Assembly (NCBI GenBank): GCA_902167985.1
Contig: CABHNZ010000001.1
Location: forward strand, 496,001 to 560,000
DNA: 64,000 nucleotides
Direction: 5' to 3'
Source: Shinella sp. UYSO24
GTDB taxonomy: Bacteria > Pseudomonadota > Alphaproteobacteria > Rhizobiales > Rhizobiaceae
Below the pieces are notes generated by a model. The model had not been told where the DNA came from. It ran no database searches and saw only the letters and a list, made by a program, of their open reading frames with translations. Made by a program: the position numbers and the translations under genes. Below are positions 1-9,433 of this stretch, piece after piece; the stretch's first letter is position 1; every line of letters starts with the position of its first letter.

Positions 1-104
1 ATGATTTCCGTATCGAAATTCGCGCCTTCGCATATCTATGGTAAGCTTTCGTTAATCGACGCATCAGCTAATAGGAGACCACTGTCCTTGTCGCGGAATG
101 CCGG

Positions 105-2294
105 ATGAAAAAGTCCGTCCTGATGATCGCCACTTTCGGGCTGAGCCTCGGCTCCAGCCTGATGCCGCTGGGCGGCCCCTTCGGCCTTTCACGCCGGCGC
201 ATGCAGCGCCTGCGATGGATGGTGCTGTGCCGCTTCCCTTCGCGCGACCGGACGAGCCGGATGTTCCGACACCGATGCATGGCCCCTCCTCCGGCTCCGG
301 TTCCGGCAGCGTGCCGATGCCGACGCCCGCCCCCAATGGCCCGGCAAGGCTGACACCGGCCGCCATGACCGTGCCGGACATCACCGGCTCCATTCCGCGC
401 GTCAACCCGATGAGCGAGGCAACCAGCCTGAAGACCGGGCTCGATGCGCTTTCCGACCGCGATGCAGCAACGGCGATCTCCGTGCGGGACAGCATGGCCC
501 GCGGCTCGCTCGACCGGCAGATCATGACCTGGGCCATCGCGACCTCGGGCCTCGGGACGTGCCGTCCGGCGAGATCGCCGCGGCACAGATCGAGCTGAAG
601 GGCTGGCCGGGTCTTTCCAGCCTGCGGGCGCTTTCCGAGCGGGCGCTCTACCGCGAAACCCGCCCTCCGGCGCCGTGCTTGCCGCCTTCGGCCAGACGCG
701 GCCGGAGACGACCGAAGGCACCGTCATCCTGTCGCGGGCGCTGGTTGCGACCGGCAGGAGTGGCGATGCGGCGCGGCTGATCAAGGGCCTCTGGGTTTCG
801 CAGCCGCTCGACAAGGATATGGAGGACAAGATCCTCGGCGAGTTCCAGCCGCTCCTCTCCGTTGCCGACCACAAGGCGCGGATGGACATGCTGATGTATC
901 GCGGCCGCACCGCGCAGGCGAAGCGCTTCTCCGAGCTTGGCCGCGCGCAATCGCTCTACAAGGCCTGGACTGCGGTTGCGAGCGGCGCAAAGACGGCACC
1001 CGCCGCTCTTGCCGGCGTCGATGGCTCGCTTGCGTCAGACCCGACCTATCTGTTCAGCCGCATCGAATATCTGCGCCGGCAGGACAAGTTTCGCGAGGCT
1101 TCGGCCCTTCTCGAAAAGGCACCGCGCGACCCTGCCCGGCTGGTCAATACCGGCGAGTGGTGGAACGAGCAGCGGATCATCGCCCGCGGTCTTGCCGACC
1201 AGGGCGATTTTCGCCTCGCCTACAAGACGATCTCGCATCCGCTTGCAACCTCCTCCACCGACAAGGTGGATGCGGATTTCCACGCCGGATGGTATGCGCT
1301 TCGGGCGCTGAATGACCCGGTGACGGCGGAAAAGCATTTTCGCGAGATCCTCGATGTCTCGACCAAGCCGCTTTCGGCCTCGCGCGCCTATTACTGGCTC
1401 GGCCGCGCGGCGGAAGCCGGCGGGCCGGGCAATGCCCGCGAGTTCTACACCAAGGCCGCCCATCTTTCCGGCACGTTCTATGGCCAGCTGGCGGCAACGC
1501 GGCTTGGCATCCGCACGCTGGACGTTGCCTATCCGGCACCGACCCCGCAGGACCGCGAGCGCTTCCGCAGCCGCGGCGTGATGCAGGCGATCGAACGGCT
1601 GGATGCCGCCGGATACGAGAAGCGTGCCGCGCCGCTCTACCGGGCGCTTGCCGAAGAGATGACGAGCCCCGGCGAGCTGGCGCTCCTGACCGCGCGCGCG
1701 GAGGCCGAAGGCGACCATGCGCTTTCACTGCAGATCGGCAAGGCTGCGTTTTCGCGCGGCATCGATGTGGCAGCCCTTGCATTTCCGATCGGCGTCATTC
1801 CGGCCAGTGCCGATATCAACGGTTCGGGCAAGGCGCTGGCCTATGCGATCGCAAGACAGGAAAGTGCCTTCAACCCGACCGTGATTTCGGCGGCCAATGC
1901 CCGCGGCCTGTTGCAGATCCTGCCGGGTACGGCGCAGGGTGTCGCCAAGCGGCACGGGATCAGCTTCAAGGCGGAGCGGCTCACCAGCGATGCTGCCTAT
2001 AACGCGACGCTCGGCGCACAGTATCTCGGTGAGCAGATCGACCGTTTCGACGGATCCTATATCCTGACCTTCATCGCCTATAATGCCGGACCGCGCCGCG
2101 TCGATGAATGGATCGCCCGTTACGGCGATCCGCGCGGCAAGCCGATCGACGAGGTGGTCGACTGGATCGAACGCATCCCCTTCCCCGAAACGCGCAACTA
2201 TGTGCAGCGGGTGATGGAGAATTATCAGGTCTACAAGACAAGGCTCGGCCAGAAGGCCGATATCGAGGACGACCTGCGCTTCGGCCGCCGCTGA
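105..2294 (+). CDS. slt: Soluble lytic murein transglycosylase (frame broken three times)
   Basis: Periplasmic enzyme that cleaves the MurNAc-GlcNAc bond of peptidoglycan, leaving anhydro-MurNAc ends. Restored length is about 730 residues, usual for Slt70-like proteins. It begins with a signal-like segment (MKKSVLMIATFGLSLG), followed by a Pro/Gly-rich stretch, a helical superhelix region, and a C-terminal SLT domain with RQESAFNP. The catalytic Glu codon is at 1860-1862, followed by the family motifs GLLQILPGTA and FIAYNAGP. The frame breaks near 190, 555 and 665. Each break is repaired by adding one base, for example GGC to GGCC near 665. The ribosome binding site before 105 is weak, so the start is tentative. 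A clear terminator follows. Its position beside a porin array is rhizobial in style, but I infer no functional link. Confidence 0.88.
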
Positions 2295-2320
2295 GTTGCT
2301 TCTGAATGAGATGCAAATGG

Positions 2321-2346
2321 AAAGGCCCGGTATGACCGGGCCTTTT
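2321..2346 (+). terminator. Rho-independent terminator after the transglycosylase
   Basis: A 10-bp stem (AAAGGCCCGG with CCGGGCCTTT) around the loop TATGA, ending in a short T run. It lies 27 bases after the stop codon of the transglycosylase. Confidence 0.85.
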
Positions 2347-2384
2347 GCCTTTCTACGGTCAGCAAGACATCGGACACGGGTTCC

Positions 2385-2413
2385 GTCATCCTCGGGACGA
2401 GCCCGAGGATGAC
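2385..2413. repeat. Dispersed 29-nt palindrome, copy 1
   Basis: Perfect 12-bp arms (GTCATCCTCGGG and CCCGAGGATGAC) around the 5-base loop ACGAG. A close relative lies at 58397-58425. It sits in the convergent gap between the transglycosylase and porin 1. I know of similar GTCATCCTCGGG palindromes scattered through alphaproteobacterial genomes, but cannot confirm copy number here. Confidence 0.75.
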
Positions 2414-2456
2414 GCCAGCATGCGATCAGCTCGCTTGCAGATCTCTGCCGCTCCGG

Positions 2457-3482
2457 TCAAAAATTGCGCTGCAGGCGCACGAAGCCATCCCAGCCATTGG
2501 AATAGGCCCAGTCGGTGGCATCGGTATTGTTGTAATTGGCGGTGATCTTGGCGGCGAGACCCTTGGTGATCTTGTAATCGAGGGTCACACCGGCACGATA
2601 GGCGCTACCGCCGTTGAAATCACCATCAGGGCCATAGCCGACATCCTTCCAATACTGGATGCCGGGCGTGACGGAGAACTTGTCGGTGATCTTCATGTCG
2701 TAATCGGCGACCACCGTCCATTTGCCCAGATCGTAATAGGCATTGGCGCCGGAGGAATAGACGCCGGCGACTTCGAAAGTGCCGGGACCGATATCCGAGG
2801 TCAGCCAGAGACGCAGGCTGCCATCGTTGACATGGAAGTCATAGCCACCGAGCAGCCATGCCTTGACCGGGCCGAAATTGTAGGTGACGGAGCCATCGAA
2901 GCCAACGCCGTCGTTGGAATTGTAGCTGTCACCCGATTCGCTGTAGCGCTTGGTCAGCTCTTCGACAAAGGCGCCGACTTCCAGATTGTCGCCCTTGTAG
3001 TCGTAGCCGACCATGTTCAGGCGGTTGGAGCCGATATTGTCGGTTTCGCCGGCAAGGTCGGTATCCCACCAGTTATAGCCGTAGCCGACCTTGAAGCCGC
3101 CAAGGGTGATGAAAGCTTCGTCGATTTCGGCGGTGCCGCCATCATAGTCGCCCTGCCCCCAGCTGCGGAAGGTGACGGTGGAGCCAAGGGCGCCATATTC
3201 CGTATCCGTCTTCGTGTCGAAGGTGACGAGGCCACGGGTATGCGCATCCCAGTTCTTCGCATCCTTCTGGCTGTTCCATTCCGTTTCAAAACGGACGTAA
3301 CCGCCGACTTTCAGGCAGGTCTCGGTGCCCGGAATGTAGAAGTAACCGGTGCCGAAGGCGTCGCAGACGCGGACATATTCAACAGGCTCCGGCGATGCGG
3401 CGACAATGGCATCAGCCGCGTGCGCTGCGCCAACGGAGGCGAGTGCTGCTGCTGAGCCGAGAAAAAGGCTCTTTATGCTCAT
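2457..3482 (-). CDS. Outer membrane porin 1 (Porin_2 family)
   Basis: Intact 341-residue general porin of the Rhizobiales Porin_2 (Omp2b/RopA) family, expected to form a trimeric 16-strand barrel for small solutes. A signal peptide ends at AHA before ADAIVAA. The mature N-terminus has the family block EYVRVCDAFGTGYFYIPG and a second Cys in ETCLKVGGYVRFE, a likely disulfide pair. The C-terminus is LQRNF, with the terminal Phe that the BAM machinery recognises. AAGGA lies 8 bases before the ATG. It differs from the other three porins at its signal peptide (MSIKSLFLG rather than MNIKSLLLG) and in its loops, so it is the oldest or least homogenised member of the array. Confidence 0.93.
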   Translation of the reverse strand: MSIKSLFLGSAAALASVGAAHAADAIVAASPEPVEYVRVCDAFGTGYFYIPGTETCLKVGGYVRFETEWNSQKDAKNWDAHTRGLVTFDTKTDTEYGALGSTVTFRSWGQGDYDGGTAEIDEAFITLGGFKVGYGYNWWDTDLAGETDNIGSNRLNMVGYDYKGDNLEVGAFVEELTKRYSESGDSYNSNDGVGFDGSVTYNFGPVKAWLLGGYDFHVNDGSLRLWLTSDIGPGTFEVAGVYSSGANAYYDLGKWTVVADYDMKITDKFSVTPGIQYWKDVGYGPDGDFNGGSAYRAGVTLDYKITKGLAAKITANYNNTDATDWAYSNGWDGFVRLQRNF

Positions 3483-3912
3483 GATGATAATCCTTGACGG
3501 GTATCGGACCCGAGGACCGGATCCGGCTACGACATTCTCTAATGACGCGCTCCCCCCGTGAGCCGCATTCGTAGATTAGATGCCCGTCATTTTGCCGCAA
3601 TCCTCAGTGTGCTGACTATTGTGTGATCATCAGGTTATCCGCCCAGGTGTTGCACACTTGCCTCCATTTCACGGTTCAAAAGGACGGAAACAGGCCGGAA
3701 ACGCAAAATGCCGGCCTTATTGAAGGCCGGCATTTCAAGCTTTCGACGTCGACACCATCGTCGCTCAACATCCGCGCGAGCCCAGGAGGCGGTGGATCAG
3801 TATCGAGGGCTGCGACAGGAGACAGGGGACGAGGCATCACGCGATCAATGCGCGGCGCCCCTGCGCTGCACCTTGAGAGGTCAGGCCGCCAGAGGCGGCC
3901 CGACCGGCGTCA
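3483..3912. other. Gap between porins 1 and 2
   Basis: About 430 bases with no convincing gene. It holds the unseen promoter of porin 1, the porin 2 terminator (3706-3735), and a 7-bp hairpin (GGCCGCC/GGCGGCC, 3884-3900) just after the porin 2 stop codon. Confidence 0.6.
3706..3735 (-). terminator. Rho-independent terminator of porin 2
   Basis: Perfect 13-bp stem (AAATGCCGGCCTT with AAGGCCGGCATTT) around a 4-base loop. Read on the minus strand it ends in TTTT. It lies about 180 bases beyond the restored porin 2 stop. Confidence 0.75.
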
Positions 3913-4937
3913 TCAGAACGAGCGCTGCAGACGCAGGAAGCCGTCCCAACCGTTGTCGTGGGCCCAGTCCGTTGCGTCGGTCCGGTTCCAGTTCGCGGTC
4001 AGCTTGGCATTCAGCCTTCGGCGATCTTGTAGTCCAGCGTGACGCCGGCGCGGTAGGCATCGCCACCGCCGAAGTTGCCGGCAGAGTTGTAGCCGACATT
4101 CTTCCAGTACTGGAAGCCCGGGGTAACGGAGAACTTGTCCGTGACCTTCAGCTGGTAGTCGGTTGCAACCGTCCATTCGCCGAGATCGTAGTAGGCGTTT
4201 GCGCCAGACGAGTAGATGCCGGCAAGTTCGAACGTGCCCGGACCGATGTCAGCCGACACGATGGCGCGAACCGAACCATCGTTGACGTGGAAATCGTAGC
4301 CGCCGATAACCCAGGCCGTGAGGGCTCCGAAGTTATACTTGACCGAAGCGTCGAGACCGACAGCATCGTTCTCGCCGTAGGTGGTGCCGCTTTCGCTGTA
4401 ACGCTTGGTCAGCTCTTCGACATAGGCACCGGCTTCAAGATTGCCGCTGTTGTAGTCGTAACCGATCATGTTCAGACGGTTCGAGCCGAGGTCGTCGGTT
4501 TCGCCGATCAGATCGGTATCCCACCAGTTGTAGTCGTAACCGACCTTGAAGCCGCCAAGCGTGATGAAGGCCTGGTCGAGTTCGACCTGACCACCGTTGT
4601 AATCGCCTTCGGCCCAGGTACGCATGGTGACGGTCGAGCCGAGAGCGCCATATTCCGTGTCGGACTTGGTGCTGAAGGAAACCTTGCCGCGCGTGCGGGC
4701 GTTCCAGTTCTTCGAATCATCGTGGTCGTTGAACTGCAGTTCGAAACGGACATAGCCGCCGACCTTCAGGCAGGTCTCGGTGCCGGGAATGTAGAAGTAA
4801 CCCGCGCCGAATGCGTCGCAAACGCGAACGTATTCAACCGGTTCGGGCGAAGCTGCCACGATTGCGTCGGCAGCCTGCGCGCCAGAGACTGCTGCAACAG
4901 CAGCAGCGGAGCCAAGGAGAAGGCTCTTGATGTTCAT
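3913..4937 (-). CDS. Outer membrane porin 2 (Porin_2 family; one frame break)
   Basis: Restored length is 341 residues. The ATG at 4937 (MNIKSLLLG) is chosen because GAGG lies 8 bases upstream and the signal peptide MNIKSLLLGSAAAVAAVSG-AQA fits, even though the open frame reaches to 5036. The family block with VCDAFGAGYF and ETCLKVGGYVRFE is present. The frame breaks near 4016 after DYKIAEG. Adding one C (GGCTG to GGCCTG) restores LNAKLTANWN and the end LRLQRSF. Without the repair the protein would lose its last strands and terminal Phe. It shares its signal peptide with porins 3 and 4. Confidence 0.9.
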
Positions 4938-5588
4938 TGTAACCTCAAAAAATAAGTGTCGCGGGCTGGCGTCTTTCCCAGAGGCCGCGACTTCAGGACC
5001 CGCGCGGCCCAGTGGCTTCGCGCTGGCCGGCACCATATTCAGAGAGGATTACAGCGCAACATTCAGCAGACTGAGTATTACCGCATTTGCCATCCATTTG
5101 CCCGGTGTGTGGCGGGTTTGCACCAAACCATGCAGAACTTGCGCGCCATGGCTGAAATTTGCAACCAAGCCCGGCACGATGAAATGTCATTGAACATTCA
5201 AGGAGTTGACGGTGCGGTGCCGAATGGCGAATCGCCTCTCGCCTGCGTCTTATCTGCGCTTGCCTGCGCTTGCCTGCGCTTGCCTGTGTCTTGCCTGCGC
5301 TTGATTAACCCTGCCTGCGGCTTGCCCCTGCCCGTGTCTTACCTGCCGGTATCCTGGCATGCCATTGCCTGCCTATTGGCCCGCCCCTGCCCGGGATTGC
5401 CGCGCGGACTATCTGCCCGAGCCCCGCCGGCACCGCATGCGACCAATCTCCAACCGCAAGCCCGAAGTCGACCGGCACGGGGCTTGCCCTGCTTTCAGAG
5501 AATTTCCGTTCCAGCCGCTGCCAGCCTGCCCCCCGCCAAGCTTCGCCCGCTCTACCAGAAATAGCAATTATCAGGTCCCGAAACACAA
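4938..5588. other. Gap upstream of porin 2 with a degenerate 10-bp repeat
   Basis: About 650 bases without a supported gene. The porin 2 promoter must lie here. The part from 5230 to 5560 is C/T/G-biased and contains the TGCCTGCGCT repeat (5251-5301). The reading frames across it have no family resemblance and unusual composition. Confidence 0.55.
5251..5301. repeat. Degenerate 10-bp tandem repeat (TGCCTGCGCT)
   Basis: About five consecutive copies of TGCCTGCGCT. The first begins with TA, and one copy reads TGCCTGTGTCT with an extra base. Further TGCC-rich words continue to about 5360. It lies in the spacer downstream of porin 3 (minus strand), upstream of porin 2. Confidence 0.75.
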
Positions 5589-5612
5589 AAAGCCCGGCTT
5601 GCGCCGGGCTTT
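5589..5612 (-). terminator. Terminator of porin 3
   Basis: A 10-bp stem (AAAGCCCGGC with GCCGGGCTTT) around TTGC. On the minus strand it is followed by TTTGTG. The same element follows porin 4 (7721-7744), so the terminator was copied along with the gene. Confidence 0.88.
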
Positions 5613-5636
5613 CCGTCAATAACACTAGGCGTCGTA

Positions 5637-6668
5637 TTAGAACGTGCGCTGCAGGCGAACGAAGCCGCTCCAGCCGTCGTTGTAGGACCAGCCGCTGTTG
5701 TCGGTGTCGGTGTACTGAACCGAAACCTTCGAGGTCAGGCCTTCGACGATTTTGTAGTCGAGGGTGACGCCAGCGCGCCATGCATCCGGACCACCGAAGT
5801 CGCCGTCAGCGCCGTAAGCCGTCTTGCCCCAGTACTGGAAGCCAGGCGTCAGGGTGAACTTGTCGGTCAGCTTAGCAGCGTACTGAGCAGCAACCGTCCA
5901 TTCGCCGAGGTCGTAGTAAGCGTTCGCACCCGAGGAGTAGATGGCTGCGAGGCCGAACGTGCCCGGGCCGATGTCGGCGGTAGCGATACCGCGGATCGAA
6001 CCGTCGTTGACGTGGAAGTCATAGCCGCCGAGCAAGGTAGCCGAAACCGGGCCGAATGCGCCGGAGATCTGGCCTTCGATACCAACGCCATCGTTGGAAC
6101 CGGTGTAGCCAGCGCTCGTGCCTTCGCTGTAACGCTTGGTCAGTTCGTCAACGAACAGGCCAGCCGAGAAGGACGAACCGGTGTAGTCGTAACCGATCAT
6201 GTTCGTGCGGTTGGAACCGAGGTCGTCGGTTTCGCCCGAGAGATCGTTATCCCAGTAGTTGTAGCCGTAACCAGCCTTGAAGCCGCCGAGCGTGATGAGA
6301 GCTTCGTCGAGTTCAACGGAACCGCCGTTGTAGTCGCCTTCAGCCCAGGTACGCATGGTGACGGTCGAGCCGAGTGCACCGTATTCGGTGTCGGTCTTGG
6401 TCTGGAAGGAAACCAGGCCGCGCGTACGAGCGTTCCAGTTCTTGGCGTCGTTCTCGTCGTTCCACTGAACTTCGAAACGGACATAACCGCCGATCTTGAG
6501 GCAGGTTTCCGTGCCCGGGATGTAGAAGTAGCCCGTGCCGAATGCGTCGCAAACGCGAACGTATTCAACCGGCTCCGGCGAAGCAGCTACGATTGCGTCA
6601 GCAGCCTGGGCGCCGGATACTGCTGCTACTGCAGCAGCGGAGCCGAGAAGAAGGCTCTTGATGTTCAT
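5637..6668 (-). CDS. Outer membrane porin 3 (Porin_2 family)
   Basis: Intact 343-residue porin. Its signal peptide is the same as in porins 2 and 4. The family block VCDAFGTGYFYIPG and ETCLKIGGYVRFE are present, and the end is LQRTF. GGAGGT lies 8 bases before the ATG. The first 190 coding bases are nearly identical to porin 4, with only a handful of differences, and the 3' end and terminator also match closely. The central loop-coding region differs more. This points to recent duplication or gene conversion at the ends with loop divergence between them. Confidence 0.93.
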   Translation of the reverse strand: MNIKSLLLGSAAAVAAVSGAQAADAIVAASPEPVEYVRVCDAFGTGYFYIPGTETCLKIGGYVRFEVQWNDENDAKNWNARTRGLVSFQTKTDTEYGALGSTVTMRTWAEGDYNGGSVELDEALITLGGFKAGYGYNYWDNDLSGETDDLGSNRTNMIGYDYTGSSFSAGLFVDELTKRYSEGTSAGYTGSNDGVGIEGQISGAFGPVSATLLGGYDFHVNDGSIRGIATADIGPGTFGLAAIYSSGANAYYDLGEWTVAAQYAAKLTDKFTLTPGFQYWGKTAYGADGDFGGPDAWRAGVTLDYKIVEGLTSKVSVQYTDTDNSGWSYNDGWSGFVRLQRTF

Positions 6669-7720
6669 AATTTGACCTCCAAATCACGTTTTGCACTTGG
6701 ATCAGCTTCCTGAGAATTCAGTGCCAATCCTTAACTTCCGTGCGGATTACGATTCTAACCTCGTCACTGATGCAATCTAACCCACGGGCGATTTTCAACA
6801 ACGACTAACTGCCGGAACGCTGCGTTGCGAAGCCCCATTTCGCCCATCGTGTTGCCATCGTGCACTAGTTGGCGGTTCAAAACGGCAAAAAACCCTCAAA
6901 AGTTAAGGATCTGTAAAGCTTTAGCACGCTGTGGATGCAGGCCTTGCAGGCCGGCCAGAACGGTGTCTGGACGGCAGTTCAGCCCACCCGGTGGAGAAGT
7001 TGGCGAGACTGTGGCGAAAGCATGTCCGGGAGGGCCCAATCGTGGCAGACGGGACCAGACGACTCACAACCCGTCAGGAATCAGCAGCAAGGCCACTCAC
7101 GGAAGCGTGAGCGCATCGTGAGCCACCTCACCAGCCGCCGGGAGGAAAAACGCGCCCAGCGCCCTTCCTGTGCGCGCGCGACCGCCGCTTTTCGCCAGGC
7201 CATTTGCAGGCACCACTCCTCGCACCCTTTCGCGCCCCCTCCGCGCACCCTTCCGGGCACCCCTGCCCCCCCACTTGCGCGCCCGCCCGCGGACCAATCG
7301 CCCGTCGCTCGATCGGGCTCTGCCCGAAAGCGCCGATGCCGTCGGATACCCAATCCTTTGCGACTTCTCCGGAGGGCCACCCCTGAGACCCGGATCGAGA
7401 CTTGGTTTGCGCCAGGTTCGGGACAGGGCGACAGAGATCTGCGGGCAGGAACATGAGATGGACGATGACGGGGATATCGCGGCCCGGACGGCGTCAGCGC
7501 CCCCACCCCAGGGGCAGACCCCGGCTGCTCGCCGATCCTTTCGGCGCCTTACCAAGGTTCGAGTGATTCACCCCGACGCCCCTATCCGGAAATCACTGTC
7601 GGCGGCCATTCTCAATGCGATCCGCGCGACGGACACCTCATCTGCCATCAGGTCGGAGGCGCAGCGCGGCAAGACAGACAGGCAGACAGGCAGACAGGCA
7701 GACAGGCAGACAAAATGCAA
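6669..7720. other. 1-kb spacer between porins 3 and 4
   Basis: The first 150 bases upstream of porin 3 should carry its promoter. They include CTGATGCAATC (6767-6777), which recurs with one change upstream of porin 4. The rest, to 7720, has overlapping open frames on both strands with Arg/Pro/Gly-rich, low-information products, no good ribosome binding site and no family I recognise. It ends in an 8-bp microsatellite. I annotate no gene here. Confidence 0.5.
7681..7712. repeat. 8-bp microsatellite GGCAGACA x4
   Basis: Four exact copies of GGCAGACA, with a partial copy (AGACAGACA) just before them. The tract ends 8 bases before the porin 4 terminator. An 8-bp unit can gain or lose copies by slippage. 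Here it is downstream of a coding region, so effects on expression would be indirect. Confidence 0.9.
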
Positions 7721-7744
7721 AAAGCCCGGCTTGCGCCGGGCTTT
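7721..7744 (-). terminator. Terminator of porin 4
   Basis: Same 10-bp stem and TTGC loop as the porin 3 terminator, followed on the minus strand by TTTTGC. Confidence 0.88.
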
Positions 7745-7768
7745 CCGTAGAAGAAACTGAGCGTCGTA

Positions 7769-8782
7769 TTAGAACGTGCGCTGAAGGCGAACGAAGCCCG
7801 ACCATACGTTGTCGGAAACTGCGTCGGAGTCCGTGTACTGTACGGAAACCTTGGTGGTCAGACCTTCGACGATTTTGTAGTCGAGGGTTACGCCAGCCTT
7901 CCAAGCGTCGCCGCCGTTGAAGTCGCCGCTCGCGTCAAGACCGATCTTGTCCCAGTACTGGAAGCCGGGGGTGATCGTGAACTTGTCGTTGATCTTGGCA
8001 GCGTACTGAACTGCAACGGTCCATTCGGAAACGTCGTAGTAAGCGTTTGCGCCCGAGGAGTATACGCCGGCAACGCCGAACGTGCCCGGACCAACGTCAG
8101 CGGTTGCCATCAGGCGAACCGAGCCTTCGTCAGCGTGGAAGTCGTAACCGCCGAGCAGGGTCGCGGAGATCGGACCGAACGTGCCGGAGATCTGGCCTTC
8201 GATACCAACGCCATCGTTGTCGTAAACGCTGGTGGTGGTGCGCGAGTACAGCTTGGTCAGCTCGTCAACAGCGACACCAGCCTTGAAGCCAGCGCCGGTG
8301 TAGTCGTAGGCGATCGTGTTGATACGGTTGGAGCCGAGGTTATCGGTTTCACCCGAGAGACCAGCGTCCCAGTAGTTGTACTTGTAACCAGCGGTGAAGC
8401 CGCCGAGCGTCAGGTAAGCTTCGTCGATTTCGACGGAACCGCCAGCGTAGTCGCCGTCAGCCCAGGTGCGCAGGGCGATGAACGAGCCGAGAGCGCCGTA
8501 TTCGGTGTCCGACTTGGTCTGGAAGGAAAGGTAACCACGCGTACGTGCGTTCCAGTTGTCGTCGCCGTTGCTCTGCCAGTCGGTCTGGAAACGAACATAG
8601 CCGCCGATCTTGAGGCAGGTTTCCGTGCCCGGGATGTAGAAGTAGCCCGTGCCGAATGCGTCGCAAACGCGAACGTATTCAACCGGCTCAGGCGAAGCTG
8701 CTACGATTGCGTCGGCAGCCTGAGCGCCGGATACTGCTGCTACTGCAGCAGCGGAGCCGAGAAGAAGGCTCTTGATGTTCAT
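7769..8782 (-). CDS. Outer membrane porin 4 (Porin_2 family)
   Basis: Intact 337-residue porin. The ATG at 8782 is chosen over the longer open frame (to 8998) because GGAGG lies 7 bases upstream and the shared signal peptide starts there. It has the same mature N-terminal block as porin 3, a distinct set of loops (for example YSRTTTSVYDNDG), and the end LQRTF. It is the first minus-strand gene of the array in transcription direction. Each porin seems to have its own leader and terminator rather than forming an operon. Confidence 0.93.
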   Translation of the reverse strand: MNIKSLLLGSAAAVAAVSGAQAADAIVAASPEPVEYVRVCDAFGTGYFYIPGTETCLKIGGYVRFQTDWQSNGDDNWNARTRGYLSFQTKSDTEYGALGSFIALRTWADGDYAGGSVEIDEAYLTLGGFTAGYKYNYWDAGLSGETDNLGSNRINTIAYDYTGAGFKAGVAVDELTKLYSRTTTSVYDNDGVGIEGQISGTFGPISATLLGGYDFHADEGSVRLMATADVGPGTFGVAGVYSSGANAYYDVSEWTVAVQYAAKINDKFTITPGFQYWDKIGLDASGDFNGGDAWKAGVTLDYKIVEGLTTKVSVQYTDSDAVSDNVWSGFVRLQRTF

Positions 8783-8905
8783 GTGTTGACCTCCAGTCAA
8801 AGTTTCAAAAGGGTCTGGGTTCTTATGGCTGAAGGACAGCGTTCCCTGCCCCATCCCCGTCTTATGCTGGAAGAAGGACGATCCACCGCCTCGCTTCCGA
8901 GATTG

Positions 8906-8933
8906 AAAATACAAAACGGTAGCGCTCATGCAA
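8906..8933 (-). promoter_or_regulatory. Candidate porin 4 promoter
   Basis: On the minus strand, TTGCAT and TATTTT are separated by 16 bases and lie about 125-150 bases before the ATG. The -35-like word sits inside GATTGCATGAG, which recurs as GATTGCATCAG upstream of porin 3. This is pattern only; no start site is known. Confidence 0.3.
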
Positions 8934-9170
8934 TCGTGAACTGAAACCACACAAGGTTTCTTAGAATGCTTCACAAATCCGTGTTGCGGAAAGGACACAG
9001 GACAACCCGGGGGCCTTAATGCTTTTTTAGCATCCGTTAAAAAATCACTTAAAGGACAGTGGGTTATCGCTCGAAGCAGGTTTTTGCGGCCAGGAACGCA
9101 ATCGGCCGAAAAACAGCCAAAGCGCGAGCTTCAGATTGCAGGCCTTAAGATCAATTTTTCGGGGTGTTGA

Positions 9171-9261
9171 TGGCGGAGAGGAAGGGATTCGAACCCTCGA
9201 TACGCTTTTGACGTATACTCCCTTAGCAGGGGAGCGCCTTCGACCACTCGGCCACCTCTCC
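9171..9261 (-). tRNA. tRNA-Ser (anticodon GCT)
   Basis: A 91-base serine tRNA that begins GGAGAGGTGGCCGAGTGG and carries an encoded CCA end. The acceptor stem pairs GGAGAGG with CCTCTCC. The anticodon GCT lies at 9225-9227 in CTGCTAA, there is a long variable arm as expected for tRNA-Ser, and the T loop is GGTTCGAATCC. It reads AGC/AGT codons. It is a possible integration site, but no integrase is near. Confidence 0.97.
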
Positions 9262-9433
9262 GGTCGGGCCTGACTATTGCGAAAGCAGGCCGATTGCAAG
9301 GTCTTTTGCCGGCGATCCGCGTTTGTCGGGCCGGATTGCGGCAGAACCCGGCTTTTGCGCCCGGATCGGGTGTTATCCGGTGCAATCGCCGGTCGCAAAA
9401 GCCGTCACGGCGGCGAACAAGGACGCGTGATTC

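Noticed and set aside
2409..3455. Long open frame (348 codons) on the plus strand opposite porin 1, with similar ones at 3708-4955, 6012-6713 and 8135-8944
   Set aside because: They are antisense shadows caused by the high GC and codon bias of the porin genes. The products are Val/Ala/Gly-rich with no start signals, and the porin reading has clear signal peptides and family motifs.
5251..7712. Tandem repeats near the porins as a CRISPR array
   Set aside because: Units are 8 and 10 bp without spacers, and no cas genes are present.
7081..7760. Overlapping frames of 90-200 codons between porins 3 and 4
   Set aside because: Arg/Pro-rich products, no ribosome binding site, no family match, and frames present on both strands in the same place.
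9171..9261. tRNA-Ser as the attachment site of an integrated island
   Set aside because: No integrase, no repeat of the tRNA 3' end nearby, and the flanking genes look native in codon use.
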